In this document: positions 33,855 to 42,950 of the stretch, piece by piece
Layout: every line of letters starts with the position of its first letter
How positions within the stretch are numbered: the stretch's first letter is position 1
DNA from: Actinocatenispora sera
GTDB lineage: Bacteria; Actinomycetota; Actinomycetes; Mycobacteriales; Micromonosporaceae
Length of the DNA stretch: 64,000 nucleotides
Direction: 5' to 3'
NCBI RefSeq assembly: GCF_018324685.1
Contig: NZ_AP023354.1
Location: 930,001 to 994,000, forward strand
Notes under the pieces: model-generated
Told to the model about the DNA's origin: nothing
What the model saw: only the letters and a program-made list of their open reading frames with translations
The model's database searches: none
Position numbers and translations under genes: made by a program

Positions 33855-34903
33855 TAGCGCCGGACACCGTGCTCGTGCTCACCGGCCGGCTGGACGCCAC
33901 CGCCGACCTGGTGATCACCGAACTCGACCGCCGGGACGTACCGGTGTTCCGGTGCGACCCGGCGGACTTCCCGGACCGGCTCGCGCTGTCCGCCACGTTC
34001 GACGGCGCGGGCGGGTGGACCGGGACGCTGCGCACGCCGTACCGGTCGGTCGAGCTGGACCGCATCGTCGGCGCCTACCACCGCCGGCCGGGCCGGATCG
34101 CCGTTCGTACCGGCGGGGCGGACGGCACTCCGGCGCAGGGCCCCGCCGGGGCCGGCGCGCCGGGACGGGGCCCGGACGCCGGGCACACCGCCGGTCCCGA
34201 CGACGCCGGTACCAGCGGGGCCGACGAGTGGGCGACGGCGGAGGCGCGCGGCGGGTTCGGCGGGCTGCTCCGCGCCGTACCACGCTGGCTCAACGACCCC
34301 GGCCGGATGGAGCACGCCGAGTACAAGCCGGTGCAGCTCGCCGCGGCCGCCCGCGCCGGCCTGGCGACACCCCGGACGCTGATCACCACCGATCCGGCCG
34401 CCGCGCGGGAGTTCGTCGCCGGGCTGCCGCGCGCCGTGTACAAGCCGTTCCGCGGCTCGCTCCCGTCCGCCGGCGGCACCCGGTTCATCTACACCAGCCC
34501 GATCACCGCCGCCGAGATCGACGACTCGGTCCGGTACACGGCGCACCAGTTCCAGGAGTGGATCGACAAGGAGCACGAGGTGCGGCTGACCGTGGTCGGC
34601 AACCGGTACTTCGCCGCCCGGCTGACCGCGCGCTCCGACGACGCCCGCCTCGACTGGCGGTCCGACTACGACGCGGTCGACTACGCCGTCGCCGAGGTAC
34701 CGGACGGGGTGCGCGCCGCGGTCGCCGCGATGCTCGCCGACCTGGGGCTGCGGTTCGCCGCCATGGACTTCGTCGTGCGGCCGGACGGGCGCTGGTACTT
34801 CCTGGATCTCAACCCCAACGGGCAGTGGGGCTGGATCGAGCACCACACCGGGCTGCCCATCTGCGCCGCCATCGCCGACGCGCTCACCGGATGCGTCGGG
34901 TAA
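33851..34903 (+). CDS. tgmB: ATP-grasp ribosomal peptide maturase (graspetide macrocyclase)
   Basis: The 350-residue ATP-grasp ligase is of the TIGR04187 type, partner of the preceding precursor. Recognisable family segments are FGGLLRAVPRWLNDPGRMEH (136-155), AEYKPVQLAAAARAGLATPRTL, the ATP-binding VYKPFRGSLPSAGGTRFIYT (197-214), and the metal/phosphate motif DLNPNGQWGWIE (319-330). It should phosphorylate Asp/Glu side chains and form esters or amides with Ser/Thr/Lys of the peptide. A Gly/Pro/Ala-rich linker at about 88-124 interrupts the usual RRPxxF...EARxGFGG region. GTG start; no further tailoring gene follows. Confidence 0.88.
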   Translation: MIAPDTVLVLTGRLDATADLVITELDRRDVPVFRCDPADFPDRLALSATFDGAGGWTGTLRTPYRSVELDRIVGAYHRRPGRIAVRTGGADGTPAQGPAGAGAPGRGPDAGHTAGPDDAGTSGADEWATAEARGGFGGLLRAVPRWLNDPGRMEHAEYKPVQLAAAARAGLATPRTLITTDPAAAREFVAGLPRAVYKPFRGSLPSAGGTRFIYTSPITAAEIDDSVRYTAHQFQEWIDKEHEVRLTVVGNRYFAARLTARSDDARLDWRSDYDAVDYAVAEVPDGVRAAVAAMLADLGLRFAAMDFVVRPDGRWYFLDLNPNGQWGWIEHHTGLPICAAIADALTGCVG

Positions 34904-34963
34904 CGCAGCCGTCGTTCGCCTGCGTCCGATCGGGGTGACGGCGCAAAGGCCACCCGCTTCGAC

Positions 34964-35002
34964 CCTTCGATGGGGAGCGGGCTCGCCCCTCCCCATCGAA
35001 GG
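34964..35002. terminator. Bidirectional terminator between tgmB and purM
   Basis: CCTTCGATGGGGA and TCCCCATCGAAGG form a perfect 13-bp stem around a GC-rich, partly paired centre. The stem ends 4 bases from the purM stop and lies 61 bases after the tgmB stop. Its GGGGAGCGGGC...GCCCCTCCCC core recurs at 45481-45504. Confidence 0.85.
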
Positions 35003-35006
35003 TGGG

Positions 35007-36167
35007 TCAGCCGCGGGTGTGCTCGCCGAGCATCTGGACGCGGCCGTCACCCTCGACGACCTCGCCGAGGACCCAGGCGTTCACGTCGTGCGCGGCCAGC
35101 AGCGAGATCGCCCGGTCGACGTCGGCGGGACCGACGATGGCGACCATGCCGACGCCCTGGTTGAAGGTGCGTTCCATCTCCTCGGCGTCGATGCGCCCCT
35201 TGGTGGCGATCAGGTCGAAGATCGGCTGCGGCCGCCAGGACGAGCGGTCCACGATCGCGTCCAGGTCCTCGGGCAGCGACCGGACCAGGTTGCCCGGGAT
35301 GCCGCCGCCGGTGATGTGCGCGAACGCGTGCACGTCGCACTCCTGGATCAGCGACAGGCAGTCCTGCGCGTAGATCCGGGTCGGTACGAGCAGCTCCTCG
35401 CCCAGCGAGCGCTGCACGCCGAGGTCGTCCACCACGGTGTCGAGCTTCATCCGGCCGGCGCCCAGCAGTACGTGCCGGACCAGCGAGAACCCGTTCGAGT
35501 GCAGGCCGGACGAGCCGAGCGCGATCAGGGTGTCGCCCAGCTGGACCCGGTCGCCGCCGAGCACCTTGTCGGCGTCGACGACGCCGATGCCGGTCCCGGA
35601 GATGTCGTACTCGTCCGGGCGCAGCATGCCCGGGTGCTCGGCGACCTCGCCGCCCACCAGCGAGCACCCCGCGTACCGGCAGCCGTCGGCGATGCCGGCG
35701 ACGATCTCGACGATGCGCTCCGGCACGACCTCGCCGCAGGCCACGTAGTCCTGCAGGAACAGCGGCTCGGCGCCGCACACGACCAGGTCGTCGACCACCA
35801 TCGCGACCAGGTCGACGCCGACCGTGTCGTGGATGCCCATCTGCTGCGCGATCAGCAGCTTGGTGCCGACGCCGTCGGTGGAGGAGGCGAGCAGCGGCTT
35901 GGCGTACTTCGTGGTGTCCAGCGCGAACAGGCCGGCGAAGCCGCCGATGCCGCCGACCACCTCGGGCCGGAAGGTCTTGTGCACCTTGCTCTTCATCAAC
36001 TCGACGGCCTGCTCACCGGCCTCGATGTTGACGCCGGCCTCGGCGTAGCTGGAGCCGCGCTTGCGGCCACGGCCGGCGGTGCCGGACCACGGGACGGTAC
36101 CCGCTCGCTGACCCGTCTCGCCGTTGGTGCCGTCGGTCGTACCAGCTCGCTCGGTCACCTGGGTCAC
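35007..36167 (-). CDS. purM: Phosphoribosylformylglycinamidine cyclo-ligase (AIR synthetase)
   Basis: The 386 residues follow the GTG at 36167, preceded by GAGGGGAGATTCG. PurM closes FGAM to AIR, using ATP. Conserved segments are SYAEAGVNIEAGEQAVELMK, SSTDGVGTKLLIAQ, HMGIHDT-type VGVDLVAMVVDDLVVCGAEPLFLQDYVA, and HITGGGIPGNLVRSLPEDL. The first about 40 residues (TERAGTTDGTNGE...) are an unstructured extension. It lies 41 bp downstream of purF, forming a purF-purM unit as in Streptomyces. Confidence 0.96.
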   Translation of the reverse strand: MTQVTERAGTTDGTNGETGQRAGTVPWSGTAGRGRKRGSSYAEAGVNIEAGEQAVELMKSKVHKTFRPEVVGGIGGFAGLFALDTTKYAKPLLASSTDGVGTKLLIAQQMGIHDTVGVDLVAMVVDDLVVCGAEPLFLQDYVACGEVVPERIVEIVAGIADGCRYAGCSLVGGEVAEHPGMLRPDEYDISGTGIGVVDADKVLGGDRVQLGDTLIALGSSGLHSNGFSLVRHVLLGAGRMKLDTVVDDLGVQRSLGEELLVPTRIYAQDCLSLIQECDVHAFAHITGGGIPGNLVRSLPEDLDAIVDRSSWRPQPIFDLIATKGRIDAEEMERTFNQGVGMVAIVGPADVDRAISLLAAHDVNAWVLGEVVEGDGRVQMLGEHTRG

Positions 36168-36208
36168 CGAATCTCCCCTCAGGTGGGCCGCCGAGCGACC
36201 CACGTCGT

Positions 36209-37801
36209 TCACGGACGCCGGAGGGCGTCCGCCCCACCCGGGCCGGCGGACACCGGGTTGGCATCCGCTGCCTGTGGCCGCGCCTCGCTCGGGCGGCCGG
36301 CGCCAGCGTCGGCGGCCGGTGGGCCGGACGTGGCGGTCGAACTGTCGGCGCGTCGGCCGATGCCTTCCAGGACGTGCTTGCCGACCAGGGTGTCGGCCGG
36401 CAGCTCGACCGGGTAGACCCCGTCGAAGCAGGCCCGGCAGAGCCGGTTACGGGGCTGCTCGGTCGCCGCGATCAGGTTGTCCAGCGACACGTAGCCGAGG
36501 GTGTCGGCGCCGACCGACCGGCGGATGCCCTCGGTGTCCAGCCCGTTCGCCAGCAGCTCGGCGCGGGTGGCGAAGTCGATGCCGTAGAAGCACGGCCACT
36601 TGACCGGCGGCGACGCGATCCGGACGTGCACCTCCAGCGCACCGGCCTCGCGCAGCATTCGGACGATGGCCCGCTGGGTGTTGCCGCGCACGATCGAGTC
36701 GTCCACCACCACGACCCGCTTGCCGCGGATCTGCTCGCGCAGCGGGTTGAGCTTGAGCCGGATGCCGAGCTGGCGGATCGTCTGCGACGGCTGGATGAAC
36801 GTGCGGCCGACGTAGGCGTTCTTGACCAGCCCCATGCCGTAGGAGATGCCGGACTCGTCGGCGTAGCCGATCGCCGCCGGCGTACCGGACTCCGGGCTCG
36901 GGATCACCAGGTCGGCCTCGACCGGGTACTCCTGGGCGAGCCGGCGGCCGATCTCCACCCGCGTCGCGTACACGTTGCGGCCGGCGATGGTGGTGTCCGG
37001 CCGGGCCAGGTAGACGTACTCGAACAGGCAGCCCTTGGGCTCCGGGTTCGCGAACCGCTCGCTGCGCAGCCCGTGCTCGTCGATGGCGAGCAGCTCGCCC
37101 GGCTCGACCTCGCGGACCACCGAGGCGCCGACGATGTCCAGCGCGGCGGTCTCGGACGCGACCACCCAGCCCCGCTCCAACCGGCCCAGCACCAGCGGGT
37201 GGATGCCCTGCGGGTCGCGGGCGGCGTAGAGGGTGTCCTCGTCGCAGAACACGAAGCTGAACGCGCCGCGCAGGGTCGGCAGCAGTTCCAGCGCGGCCGC
37301 CTCGACCGACAGGTCGGGGCGGCTGGCCAGCAGCGTGGTGACCAGGGCGGTGTCGTTGGTGGCGCCGGCGTCCAGGCCGAGCTTCGCGGCCCGGTGGGCC
37401 AGCTCGACCGCGTTGACCAGGTTGCCGTTGTGCGCCAGCGCGATCGTGGTGCCGGCCGTGGTGGACCGCAGGGTGGGCTGCGCGTTCTCCCAACCGGGGC
37501 CGCCGGTGGTGGAGTAGCGGCAGTGGCCGACCGCGATGTGCCCCCACAGACTTGCCAGGGAGGCCTCGTCGAACACCTGGGAGACCAGGCCGAGGTCCTT
37601 GTACACCACGACGCCGGAGCCGTCGCTGACCGCGATGCCGGCCGCTTCCTGGCCGCGGTGCTGCAGTGCGTAGAGACCGAAATAGGTGAGTTTGGCGACC
37701 TCTTCGCCCGGTGCCCAGACACCGAAGACGCCACACGCGTCCTGCGGGCCGGGGCCGTCCGGGTCGAGATCGTGGGTCAGCAGCCCGTCGCCTCGGGGCA
37801 C
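36209..37801 (-). CDS. purF: Amidophosphoribosyltransferase
   Basis: The 530 residues catalyse the committed step of purine synthesis, PRPP plus glutamine to phosphoribosylamine. The N-terminal nucleophile is Cys23 (QDACGVFGVW), so 22 residues are probably processed off. The PRPP loop is VVVVDDSIVRGNT. Fe-S cluster Cys residues, KGCLFEYVY, WPCFYGIDF and CRACFDGVYP, mark the Bacillus-like [4Fe-4S] class. It is upstream of purM on the same strand, with 197 bp of DNA free of genes before it. The last 70 residues are low-complexity. Confidence 0.96.
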   Translation of the reverse strand: MPRGDGLLTHDLDPDGPGPQDACGVFGVWAPGEEVAKLTYFGLYALQHRGQEAAGIAVSDGSGVVVYKDLGLVSQVFDEASLASLWGHIAVGHCRYSTTGGPGWENAQPTLRSTTAGTTIALAHNGNLVNAVELAHRAAKLGLDAGATNDTALVTTLLASRPDLSVEAAALELLPTLRGAFSFVFCDEDTLYAARDPQGIHPLVLGRLERGWVVASETAALDIVGASVVREVEPGELLAIDEHGLRSERFANPEPKGCLFEYVYLARPDTTIAGRNVYATRVEIGRRLAQEYPVEADLVIPSPESGTPAAIGYADESGISYGMGLVKNAYVGRTFIQPSQTIRQLGIRLKLNPLREQIRGKRVVVVDDSIVRGNTQRAIVRMLREAGALEVHVRIASPPVKWPCFYGIDFATRAELLANGLDTEGIRRSVGADTLGYVSLDNLIAATEQPRNRLCRACFDGVYPVELPADTLVGKHVLEGIGRRADSSTATSGPPAADAGAGRPSEARPQAADANPVSAGPGGADALRRP

Positions 37802-37998
37802 TGCCGCTCCTCGCTAGCCGGGGAAAGCCGTCGCCGGCCAGTGTACGCGAGCCGACTCCGATGACATAGAGGCGTCGTTTGATCACTTCTGGTCATCATC
37901 GCCGGTCCCGCGGCCGTACGAGCAGCCCGCGGCGCCCCCACCCCCGTGCGACGATGGTCCGGATCGTGGCGTGAGCGGCGCAAGCCACACGGTCGGAC

Positions 37999-38370
37999 TC
38001 ACCGGGCCAGCGGCAGCTCGTGGCTGAGGTCGGCCCGCACGCCACTCGCCCGGACGGAGCCGGCGGCGACCGCGTCGGCCCACGCGGTGCGACCGGTGGC
38101 CAGCCGGACCCAGGTCAGCGGGTCGGTCTCGATCACGTTCGGCGGCGTCCCGCGGGTGTGCCGGGGGCCGGCGATGCACTGGATCGCCCCGTACGGCGGG
38201 ACGCGGACCTCGACCGAATGCCCCGGCGCGCGCTCGGCCAGCCAGCCCAACAGCACCCTGGTCGCATCTCGCAGCACCGCCGCGGGCGGGGTACGCCCGG
38301 CGTCCAGCTCGGCGGCGGCCGCGGCGACCGCGGCCGGGTCCGGTCCGCGGGAACGAGTACGGGCGGTCAC
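37999..38370 (-). CDS. Sterol carrier family (SCP2-like) protein
   Basis: The 123 residues are a short SCP-like protein of actinobacteria. It begins [22 protein letters not shown] and has [20 protein letters not shown] and [21 protein letters not shown], the SCP2 lipid-pocket pattern. Lipid transport is only suggested by the fold. It precedes purF on the same strand, as in Streptomyces. A much longer antisense frame over the next gene is not real. Confidence 0.85.
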   Translation of the reverse strand: MTARTRSRGPDPAAVAAAAAELDAGRTPPAAVLRDATRVLLGWLAERAPGHSVEVRVPPYGAIQCIAGPRHTRGTPPNVIETDPLTWVRLATGRTAWADAVAAGSVRASGVRADLSHELPLAR

Positions 38371-38574
38371 GGCCGGGACGATACCGTCACGGTACGACGG
38401 GAACGCCGGGAGACATCCGCGTCGCAGGTTGGTTGGCTGCTTTGTTCCGGGTCCGGAAGAACGAGGCGAATCTTCGACGTGGGTCACTCGGTTGACAGGT
38501 CGGGTCGCCAACTCACAGGCGGACAAGGCATAGTTCCGGCGTTGGGACGGACGTATACACCGGAGGCGGTGGAG

Positions 38575-40527
38575 ATGGCAACGCCAGCGCACACCCGCGG
38601 GCGTCGACGCCGGGCGAGCCTGGCCACGGCGGTCGGCCTGGCCGTCGGGCTCATGCTGGCCGGGGTGGCGGCCACCCCGGCCATCGCCGCACCCACCCTG
38701 TCGGTCAGCGCCAGCCCGGACACCGTCGACCTGAAGGTCGGCGGTGACAACCGCACGATCAGCATCAACATCCAGACGTCCGAGCCCGCGGAGAACGTCT
38801 CGGCGGTGGTCAGCGTGCCGCTCGCCGACTCCGGCGTGACGATCAAGGGCTCGCAGGGCGCCAGCTGCGTCGCCACCGGGCAGAACCAGCTCAACTGCCC
38901 GGTCGGGCACATGGACCCGGGCAAGGCGAAGGCTATCTACGTCACCGTCGCCGCGCCGCAGCAGAGCGAGATCGCGGCCGGCGACAGCCGCAGCGGTAGC
39001 GGCCAGGTGCAGGTCACCGCGGCCGGCGCACCGCAGCCCGGCTCGGCGTCGTTCAACATGACGCTGTCCAACGACGCCCCGCAGTCGGTCGGCCAGATCT
39101 CCGGGTCGGTGCTGTCGGCGAAGGACGGCTCGGCGATCGCCAACGCCAAGGTCACGCTGACCGACAGCGCCGGTACCAGCCGGCAGGCCACCACCAACGC
39201 GAACGGCGAGTTCAGCTGGACGCCGAGCGACGACCAGACGCTCGCCGCGGGGCAGATCACCGCGACCGTGGACGTCGACGGGTACAAGCAGGCCAAGCAG
39301 ACGCAGAACGGCACCAACGGTCAGCCGCTGGCGTTCTCCCCGTTCAAGCTCACCAAGATCGCCAAGGCGAAACCGACGAAGACGCACGCCAAGGCGGCGT
39401 CGCCGACGCCGAGCGAGGCACCGAAGGACGACGGCGGCGGGCTCGGCACCATCGTCTGGGTCCTGATCATCCTCGGCGCGTTGCTGGTGGTCGGCGGCAT
39501 CGTCGCGATCGTTCTGCTGATGCGCAAGAAGGACGACGACGGCGACGGTCCGGGCGGCTCGGGCGACGGGATCCTGCCGTTCAACGACGGTCCCGAACCG
39601 ACCGGGTACCCGCAGCGCGGCGCCGGCGAGACCGCGGTGATCAGCGCGGTGCCCGGCGGCGACGACGCGCCGACGATGGTGCACAACGGGCCGCTGGTCC
39701 GCGACGACGGCTACCCGCCGTACGGGGGCGCCGGCCAGACGCAGGCCTACGGCGCCGAGAACGGCCAGACCCAGGTGTACGGCGGCCAGACCCAGGCGTA
39801 CGGGGCGGACGCGCCCAGCGGCGCCACCCAGGTCTACGGCGGCGAGACCCAGGTGTACGGAGCGCAGCCACCCGCCGGTCCGCCCGCCGGCGACGCGACC
39901 GGCACGTACGGCGGGCAACAAGGTCCGTCCCAACCGTGGCAGCAGTCCGACCGCGGCGTCGGCGGTTCCTACGAGGGCACCATGTACGGCCGCGGTCCCG
40001 GCTCCGCGCCGACCTCCGGCGCGGCACCCGCGTCCGGCGCCCCGACCAGCGGTTACCCCGGCTCGGGTGCGGCTCCGACCAGCGGTTACCCGGGCGGGCA
40101 GCCGACCAGTGGCGCGGCCCCGACCAGCGGTTACCCGGGCGGGCAGCCGGCCGGCGGTTACCCGGGCGGGCAGCCGGCCAGCGGCGCGAACCCGGCGAGC
40201 GGCGGCGGGTACCCGCAGTCCGGCGGCGCGCCGGCCGGTGGCTACGGCCAGGGCGGCGGCTACGGTCAGCCGGCCGGGCAGTACGGCCAGGGCCAGCAGT
40301 ACGGGCAGGGCGGTCAGCAGTACGGGCAACCGGCCGGGCCGGGTCAGCAGTACGGGCAGGGCGGCCAGCAGTACGGGCAGCAGCGGCCGGAGCTGAACGA
40401 ACCGACCGGTGTCTGGCAGCCCGGCCAGCAGCAGCCGGGCCGGCCGCAACAGCAGCCGCGGCCGGCGCCGCCGTCCGGCGACGAGACCCGGCTGGACCGC
40501 AACGACGGCGTCGACTGGCTCGACTGA
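38575..40527 (+). CDS. Large surface/membrane protein with carboxypeptidase-regulatory-like domain and repeat tail
   Basis: The 650 residues open with a signal peptide ([20 protein letters not shown], cleavage near residue 39). An Ig-like domain follows ([20 protein letters not shown]...), then a CarboxypepD_reg domain ([38 protein letters not shown]). A single membrane helix lies at about 289-318, then a disordered cytosolic tail. The tail has three repeat blocks: QTQx[11 protein letters not shown] and QYGQGG. The start is the ATG after GGAGGCGGTGGAG. It is probably exported with the domains outside and the tail inside. The role is unknown; a binding or scaffold function is possible. Confidence 0.8.
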   Translation: MATPAHTRGRRRRASLATAVGLAVGLMLAGVAATPAIAAPTLSVSASPDTVDLKVGGDNRTISINIQTSEPAENVSAVVSVPLADSGVTIKGSQGASCVATGQNQLNCPVGHMDPGKAKAIYVTVAAPQQSEIAAGDSRSGSGQVQVTAAGAPQPGSASFNMTLSNDAPQSVGQISGSVLSAKDGSAIANAKVTLTDSAGTSRQATTNANGEFSWTPSDDQTLAAGQITATVDVDGYKQAKQTQNGTNGQPLAFSPFKLTKIAKAKPTKTHAKAASPTPSEAPKDDGGGLGTIVWVLIILGALLVVGGIVAIVLLMRKKDDDGDGPGGSGDGILPFNDGPEPTGYPQRGAGETAVISAVPGGDDAPTMVHNGPLVRDDGYPPYGGAGQTQAYGAENGQTQVYGGQTQAYGADAPSGATQVYGGETQVYGAQPPAGPPAGDATGTYGGQQGPSQPWQQSDRGVGGSYEGTMYGRGPGSAPTSGAAPASGAPTSGYPGSGAAPTSGYPGGQPTSGAAPTSGYPGGQPAGGYPGGQPASGANPASGGGYPQSGGAPAGGYGQGGGYGQPAGQYGQGQQYGQGGQQYGQPAGPGQQYGQGGQQYGQQRPELNEPTGVWQPGQQQPGRPQQQPRPAPPSGDETRLDRNDGVDWLD

Positions 40528-40620
40528 ACGCTCTGCCGACCACGGCCCTTGATCGACGCGGGTACCCGAGCCCCGCCGCCCCGACAAGCCCGGGATCGAG
40601 GCAGCGGGCCGCGCCACCGG

Positions 40621-40741
40621 CCCTGGTCAGCGCGGCGGCGCGCCACCGGCCCCTGGTCGGCGCGGCGGCGCGTCATCGGCCCCCTGGTCGGCGCGGCGGC
40701 GCGTCATCGGCCCCCTGGTCGGCGCGGCGGCGCGTCACCGG
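40621..40741. repeat. Minisatellite, four 30-31 bp units
   Basis: Units starting CCCTGGTCGGCGCGGCGGCG begin at 40621, 40651, 40682 and 40713. The second and third are identical apart from one inserted C. The array lies between the surface-protein gene and the convergent membrane gene, flanked by CTTGATCGACGC and CTTGATCGATGC. Confidence 0.9.
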
Positions 40742-40791
40742 TCCTTGATCGATGCTGGGGGCGGGGCGCAGGTTGTCGGCCGACGGGCTTG

Positions 40792-41565
40792 TCAGTGGGG
40801 TGTGCGTTCGCCGCGGTGCAGGTCGTGGCCGGCGATCACGGCGGTGGCGGCGAGTGCGGCGAGGACCGCGGTCGCCGCGAGTCCGCTCGGGTGCAGGCCG
40901 GTACGGGCGTCGGCGAGCAGGTTCTGGCCGGCCGCCATCGCCAGGCCGAGCCCGAACAGCAGCAGGGCTGCGGACAGCCGGCGGGTGCTCGGCAGGACGG
41001 TGGCGGTGGAGATCCGGCCGACCAGGGTGCAGCACCGGACGGCGAGGAACGCCAGCGTGGCCCAGTAGTACCCGACGAGGGCGAGGTCGGCGGGGCCGGT
41101 GACGTGCTCGGCCACGCCGCTCCAGGCGACCGTCAGCAGGATGCCGACCGCCGCGGTGGGTGCGGCCAGGGTGCGGACTGCCACGATGGACAGCTGCCGC
41201 AGGGACGCCGGCCGCAGCCGGGGCAGCGGCGCGCCGAGCGCGACGCCGGCGAGCAGCGGCGCGAGCCACAGGCTGGTGGCCGGGTGGGCGACGTCGGCGG
41301 TCAGCGCGGCGGACGGGGTGACGGCGCGCAGCGCGAGCACGGTCGCCGCGACGACCGCGAACAGCATGACGGTCAGTACCCGCCGGGTCTGGCCGCTGCG
41401 GTTCTCGCCCCAGTCGCTCGGGTGCAGCCAGAGCCGGACGGCGCCGGCCAGGGTGTCCGGCCAGGATCGGATGCCCGCGGCGGACACCTCGCGGCTGATG
41501 TCGACGCCCCAGCGCTCCCGGACGGCCGGCGGGTAGAGCCGCGCGAGCAGCGTCGCGGCGCTCAT
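40792..41565 (-). CDS. Hypothetical multi-pass membrane protein paired with PadR
   Basis: The 257 residues have a soluble N-terminal segment (LLARLYPPAVRERWGVDISREV) and about six membrane helices (for example VLTVMLFAVVAATVLALRAV). A PadR regulator gene overlaps its start by four bases on the upstream side. The YPPAxRERWG opening is often seen in PadR-associated membrane proteins. It probably has a permease-like or sensor role, unproven. No ABC signature is present. Confidence 0.7.
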   Translation of the reverse strand: MSAATLLARLYPPAVRERWGVDISREVSAAGIRSWPDTLAGAVRLWLHPSDWGENRSGQTRRVLTVMLFAVVAATVLALRAVTPSAALTADVAHPATSLWLAPLLAGVALGAPLPRLRPASLRQLSIVAVRTLAAPTAAVGILLTVAWSGVAEHVTGPADLALVGYYWATLAFLAVRCCTLVGRISTATVLPSTRRLSAALLLFGLGLAMAAGQNLLADARTGLHPSGLAATAVLAALAATAVIAGHDLHRGERTPH

Positions 41566-41873
41566 GGCCGCGTCGCCCCGAGTGCCCGCAGGCCGGCCGC
41601 GGAGACGCGGGCCATCTGCTGTAGCTCGGCCCGCAACACCTCGCGGCCGGCGCCGGTGATCTGCATGGTGCGGTGCCGCTCGGCGGACTCGCCGGCGCCC
41701 TCGACCGGTTGGATCAGCTCGCGCGCCTCCAGCCGGGACAGCGCGCCGTACAGGCTGCCCGGGCCGAGCCGGCTGCCGGTGAGCTGCTCGATCGCGGCGT
41801 TGATCGCGTACCCGTGCAGCGGCCGGTCGGCCAGCACGGTGAGCACGAGCATCTGCGCGTCGTTGCTGTGCAT
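41562..41873 (-). CDS. PadR-family transcriptional regulator
   Basis: The 103-residue protein is a winged helix: DAQMLVLTVLADRPLHGYAINAAIEQ, then GSLYGALSRLEARELIQPVEG and HRTMQITGAGREVLRAELQQM. Short PadR proteins of this type repress efflux or ABC genes and sense toxic ligands. Its operator is probably the inverted repeat at 41898-41947, in the shared promoter with the divergent transporter operon. Confidence 0.92.
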   Translation of the reverse strand: MHSNDAQMLVLTVLADRPLHGYAINAAIEQLTGSRLGPGSLYGALSRLEARELIQPVEGAGESAERHRTMQITGAGREVLRAELQQMARVSAAGLRALGATRP

Positions 41874-41897
41874 GGCCCTCCTCGTCTCCGCCTCAGC

Positions 41898-41947
41898 ATA
41901 GTACGCACCTCGATACTACTTGCCTCGTACTACGAGGCGCGTACTAT
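41898..41947. promoter_or_regulatory. PadR operator and divergent promoter
   Basis: ATAGTACGCACCTCG (41898-41912) and CGAGGCGCGTACTAT (41933-41947) are inverted with one mismatch. On the plus strand TTGCCT (41920-41925), a 16-bp spacer and TACTAT (41942-41947) form a promoter; its -10 lies within the right arm. The predicted start is near the ATG at 41955, implying a leaderless message. Confidence 0.65.
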
Positions 41948-41954
41948 CGCGGCC

Positions 41955-42950
41955 ATGGAACCCGAGTACCGGAAGGGCCGCGCCACCGTGGCCGCCTGCG
42001 GCGCGAGCCTGCTCCTGGCCGCCGTCTTCGAGGCGCTGACCGTCCTCGCCGCCCACGACCGGACCGTGCGGGTGGCGAGCCCGTGGCGGGACGACCCGTA
42101 CCACGCGGTCGTCGGACTGGCCGAGCTCGCCGTCCCGTGGCTCGGGCTCCTGGTCGTGCTGCGGCTCTTCGCATGGCGGGCGCCCGGCGGGCCGGACCGG
42201 GCGCAGCAGACCGCCCGCGCCGCCGGCACGATCACCACGCTGGTCGGGGTGGCGTCCGCGTTCGAGTGGGCGGCGGTGCTCGGTGCGGCGCCCGTCGCCC
42301 GGACCGGCTGGACCTCGGTACTGGTCGCCGGCCTGGCGGTGACCTCGCTGCTCGTGGCAGGCGCCGCGGTGCTGCTCGTGCGGTGTCGCCAGCCGCTCGG
42401 CTCGGCCCGCCGGTGGCGGCACGACTGGTTGGGTGACGTCGCCCTGCTGCTGCGGTGGACACCGCTGCCGCGCCGCTGGACCGGCCCCGCCATGGTCGAC
42501 CGCGTACGCCGACACGCGCTGGCCGTGTTCGCTGCCGTCAGCGTGCTGGCCGGAGCCGGGCTCGCCGGCGCCCAGAGCATCGGCGAAAGGCTCACCGATC
42601 CGCTGCTCGTCACCTGGTACTTCGTCGTCGAGGCGGCCAGTCTCCTGGCGTTCTGCCTGGTCAGCAACGCCGTCGCCGGGTTCGTCGTCCGGCCGGCCGC
42701 TGGCCGTGCCCGCCGCGCCGTCGAGACGTCGTTGGCCACCGGCGGCGCCGCGGTCCTGCTGGCGGTGGCGTTCCGTGACGCGATCCGGGCCGCGTTCGGG
42801 CTGGGGCCGGTGACGGCCGTACCGACCCTGGTCGGGCTCACGCTCGGTGCCGGGCTCGGCGCGGCGGCGCTCGCCGCCGTGCTGGCGCTGGCGGTGCCGG
42901 CCCGGCCGACGGGGCACCAACGACCACACCACGGGGAGGCAACCCGATGA
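41955..42950 (+). CDS. Hypothetical membrane protein of the PadR-linked ABC operon
   Basis: The 331 residues contain about eight hydrophobic helices (ASLLLAAVFEALTVLAA; VVGLAELAVPWLGLLVVLRLF; TWYFVVEAASLLAFCLV; and others). No known domain is recognised. It is the first gene of a run with the ABC ATPase (overlapping by four bases) and the permease. The ATG at 41955 lies about eight bases beyond the -10 box. It may be an accessory transport subunit. Function is inferred only from position. Confidence 0.7.
   Translation: MEPEYRKGRATVAACGASLLLAAVFEALTVLAAHDRTVRVASPWRDDPYHAVVGLAELAVPWLGLLVVLRLFAWRAPGGPDRAQQTARAAGTITTLVGVASAFEWAAVLGAAPVARTGWTSVLVAGLAVTSLLVAGAAVLLVRCRQPLGSARRWRHDWLGDVALLLRWTPLPRRWTGPAMVDRVRRHALAVFAAVSVLAGAGLAGAQSIGERLTDPLLVTWYFVVEAASLLAFCLVSNAVAGFVVRPAAGRARRAVETSLATGGAAVLLAVAFRDAIRAAFGLGPVTAVPTLVGLTLGAGLGAAALAAVLALAVPARPTGHQRPHHGEATR

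Noticed and set aside
38493-38536. TTGACA as a -35 box for the surface-protein gene
   Set aside because: The only TAnnnT-like match (TAGTTC, 38531) is over 30 bases away, too far for a normal promoter.
37999-40617. Minus-strand open frame of 872 codons across the surface-protein gene
   Set aside because: It is antisense to a gene with a signal peptide, domains and a ribosome site. Its sequence is Arg/Gly/Val-rich low complexity, typical of the complement of high-GC coding DNA. Only its last 124 codons (SCP protein) are real.
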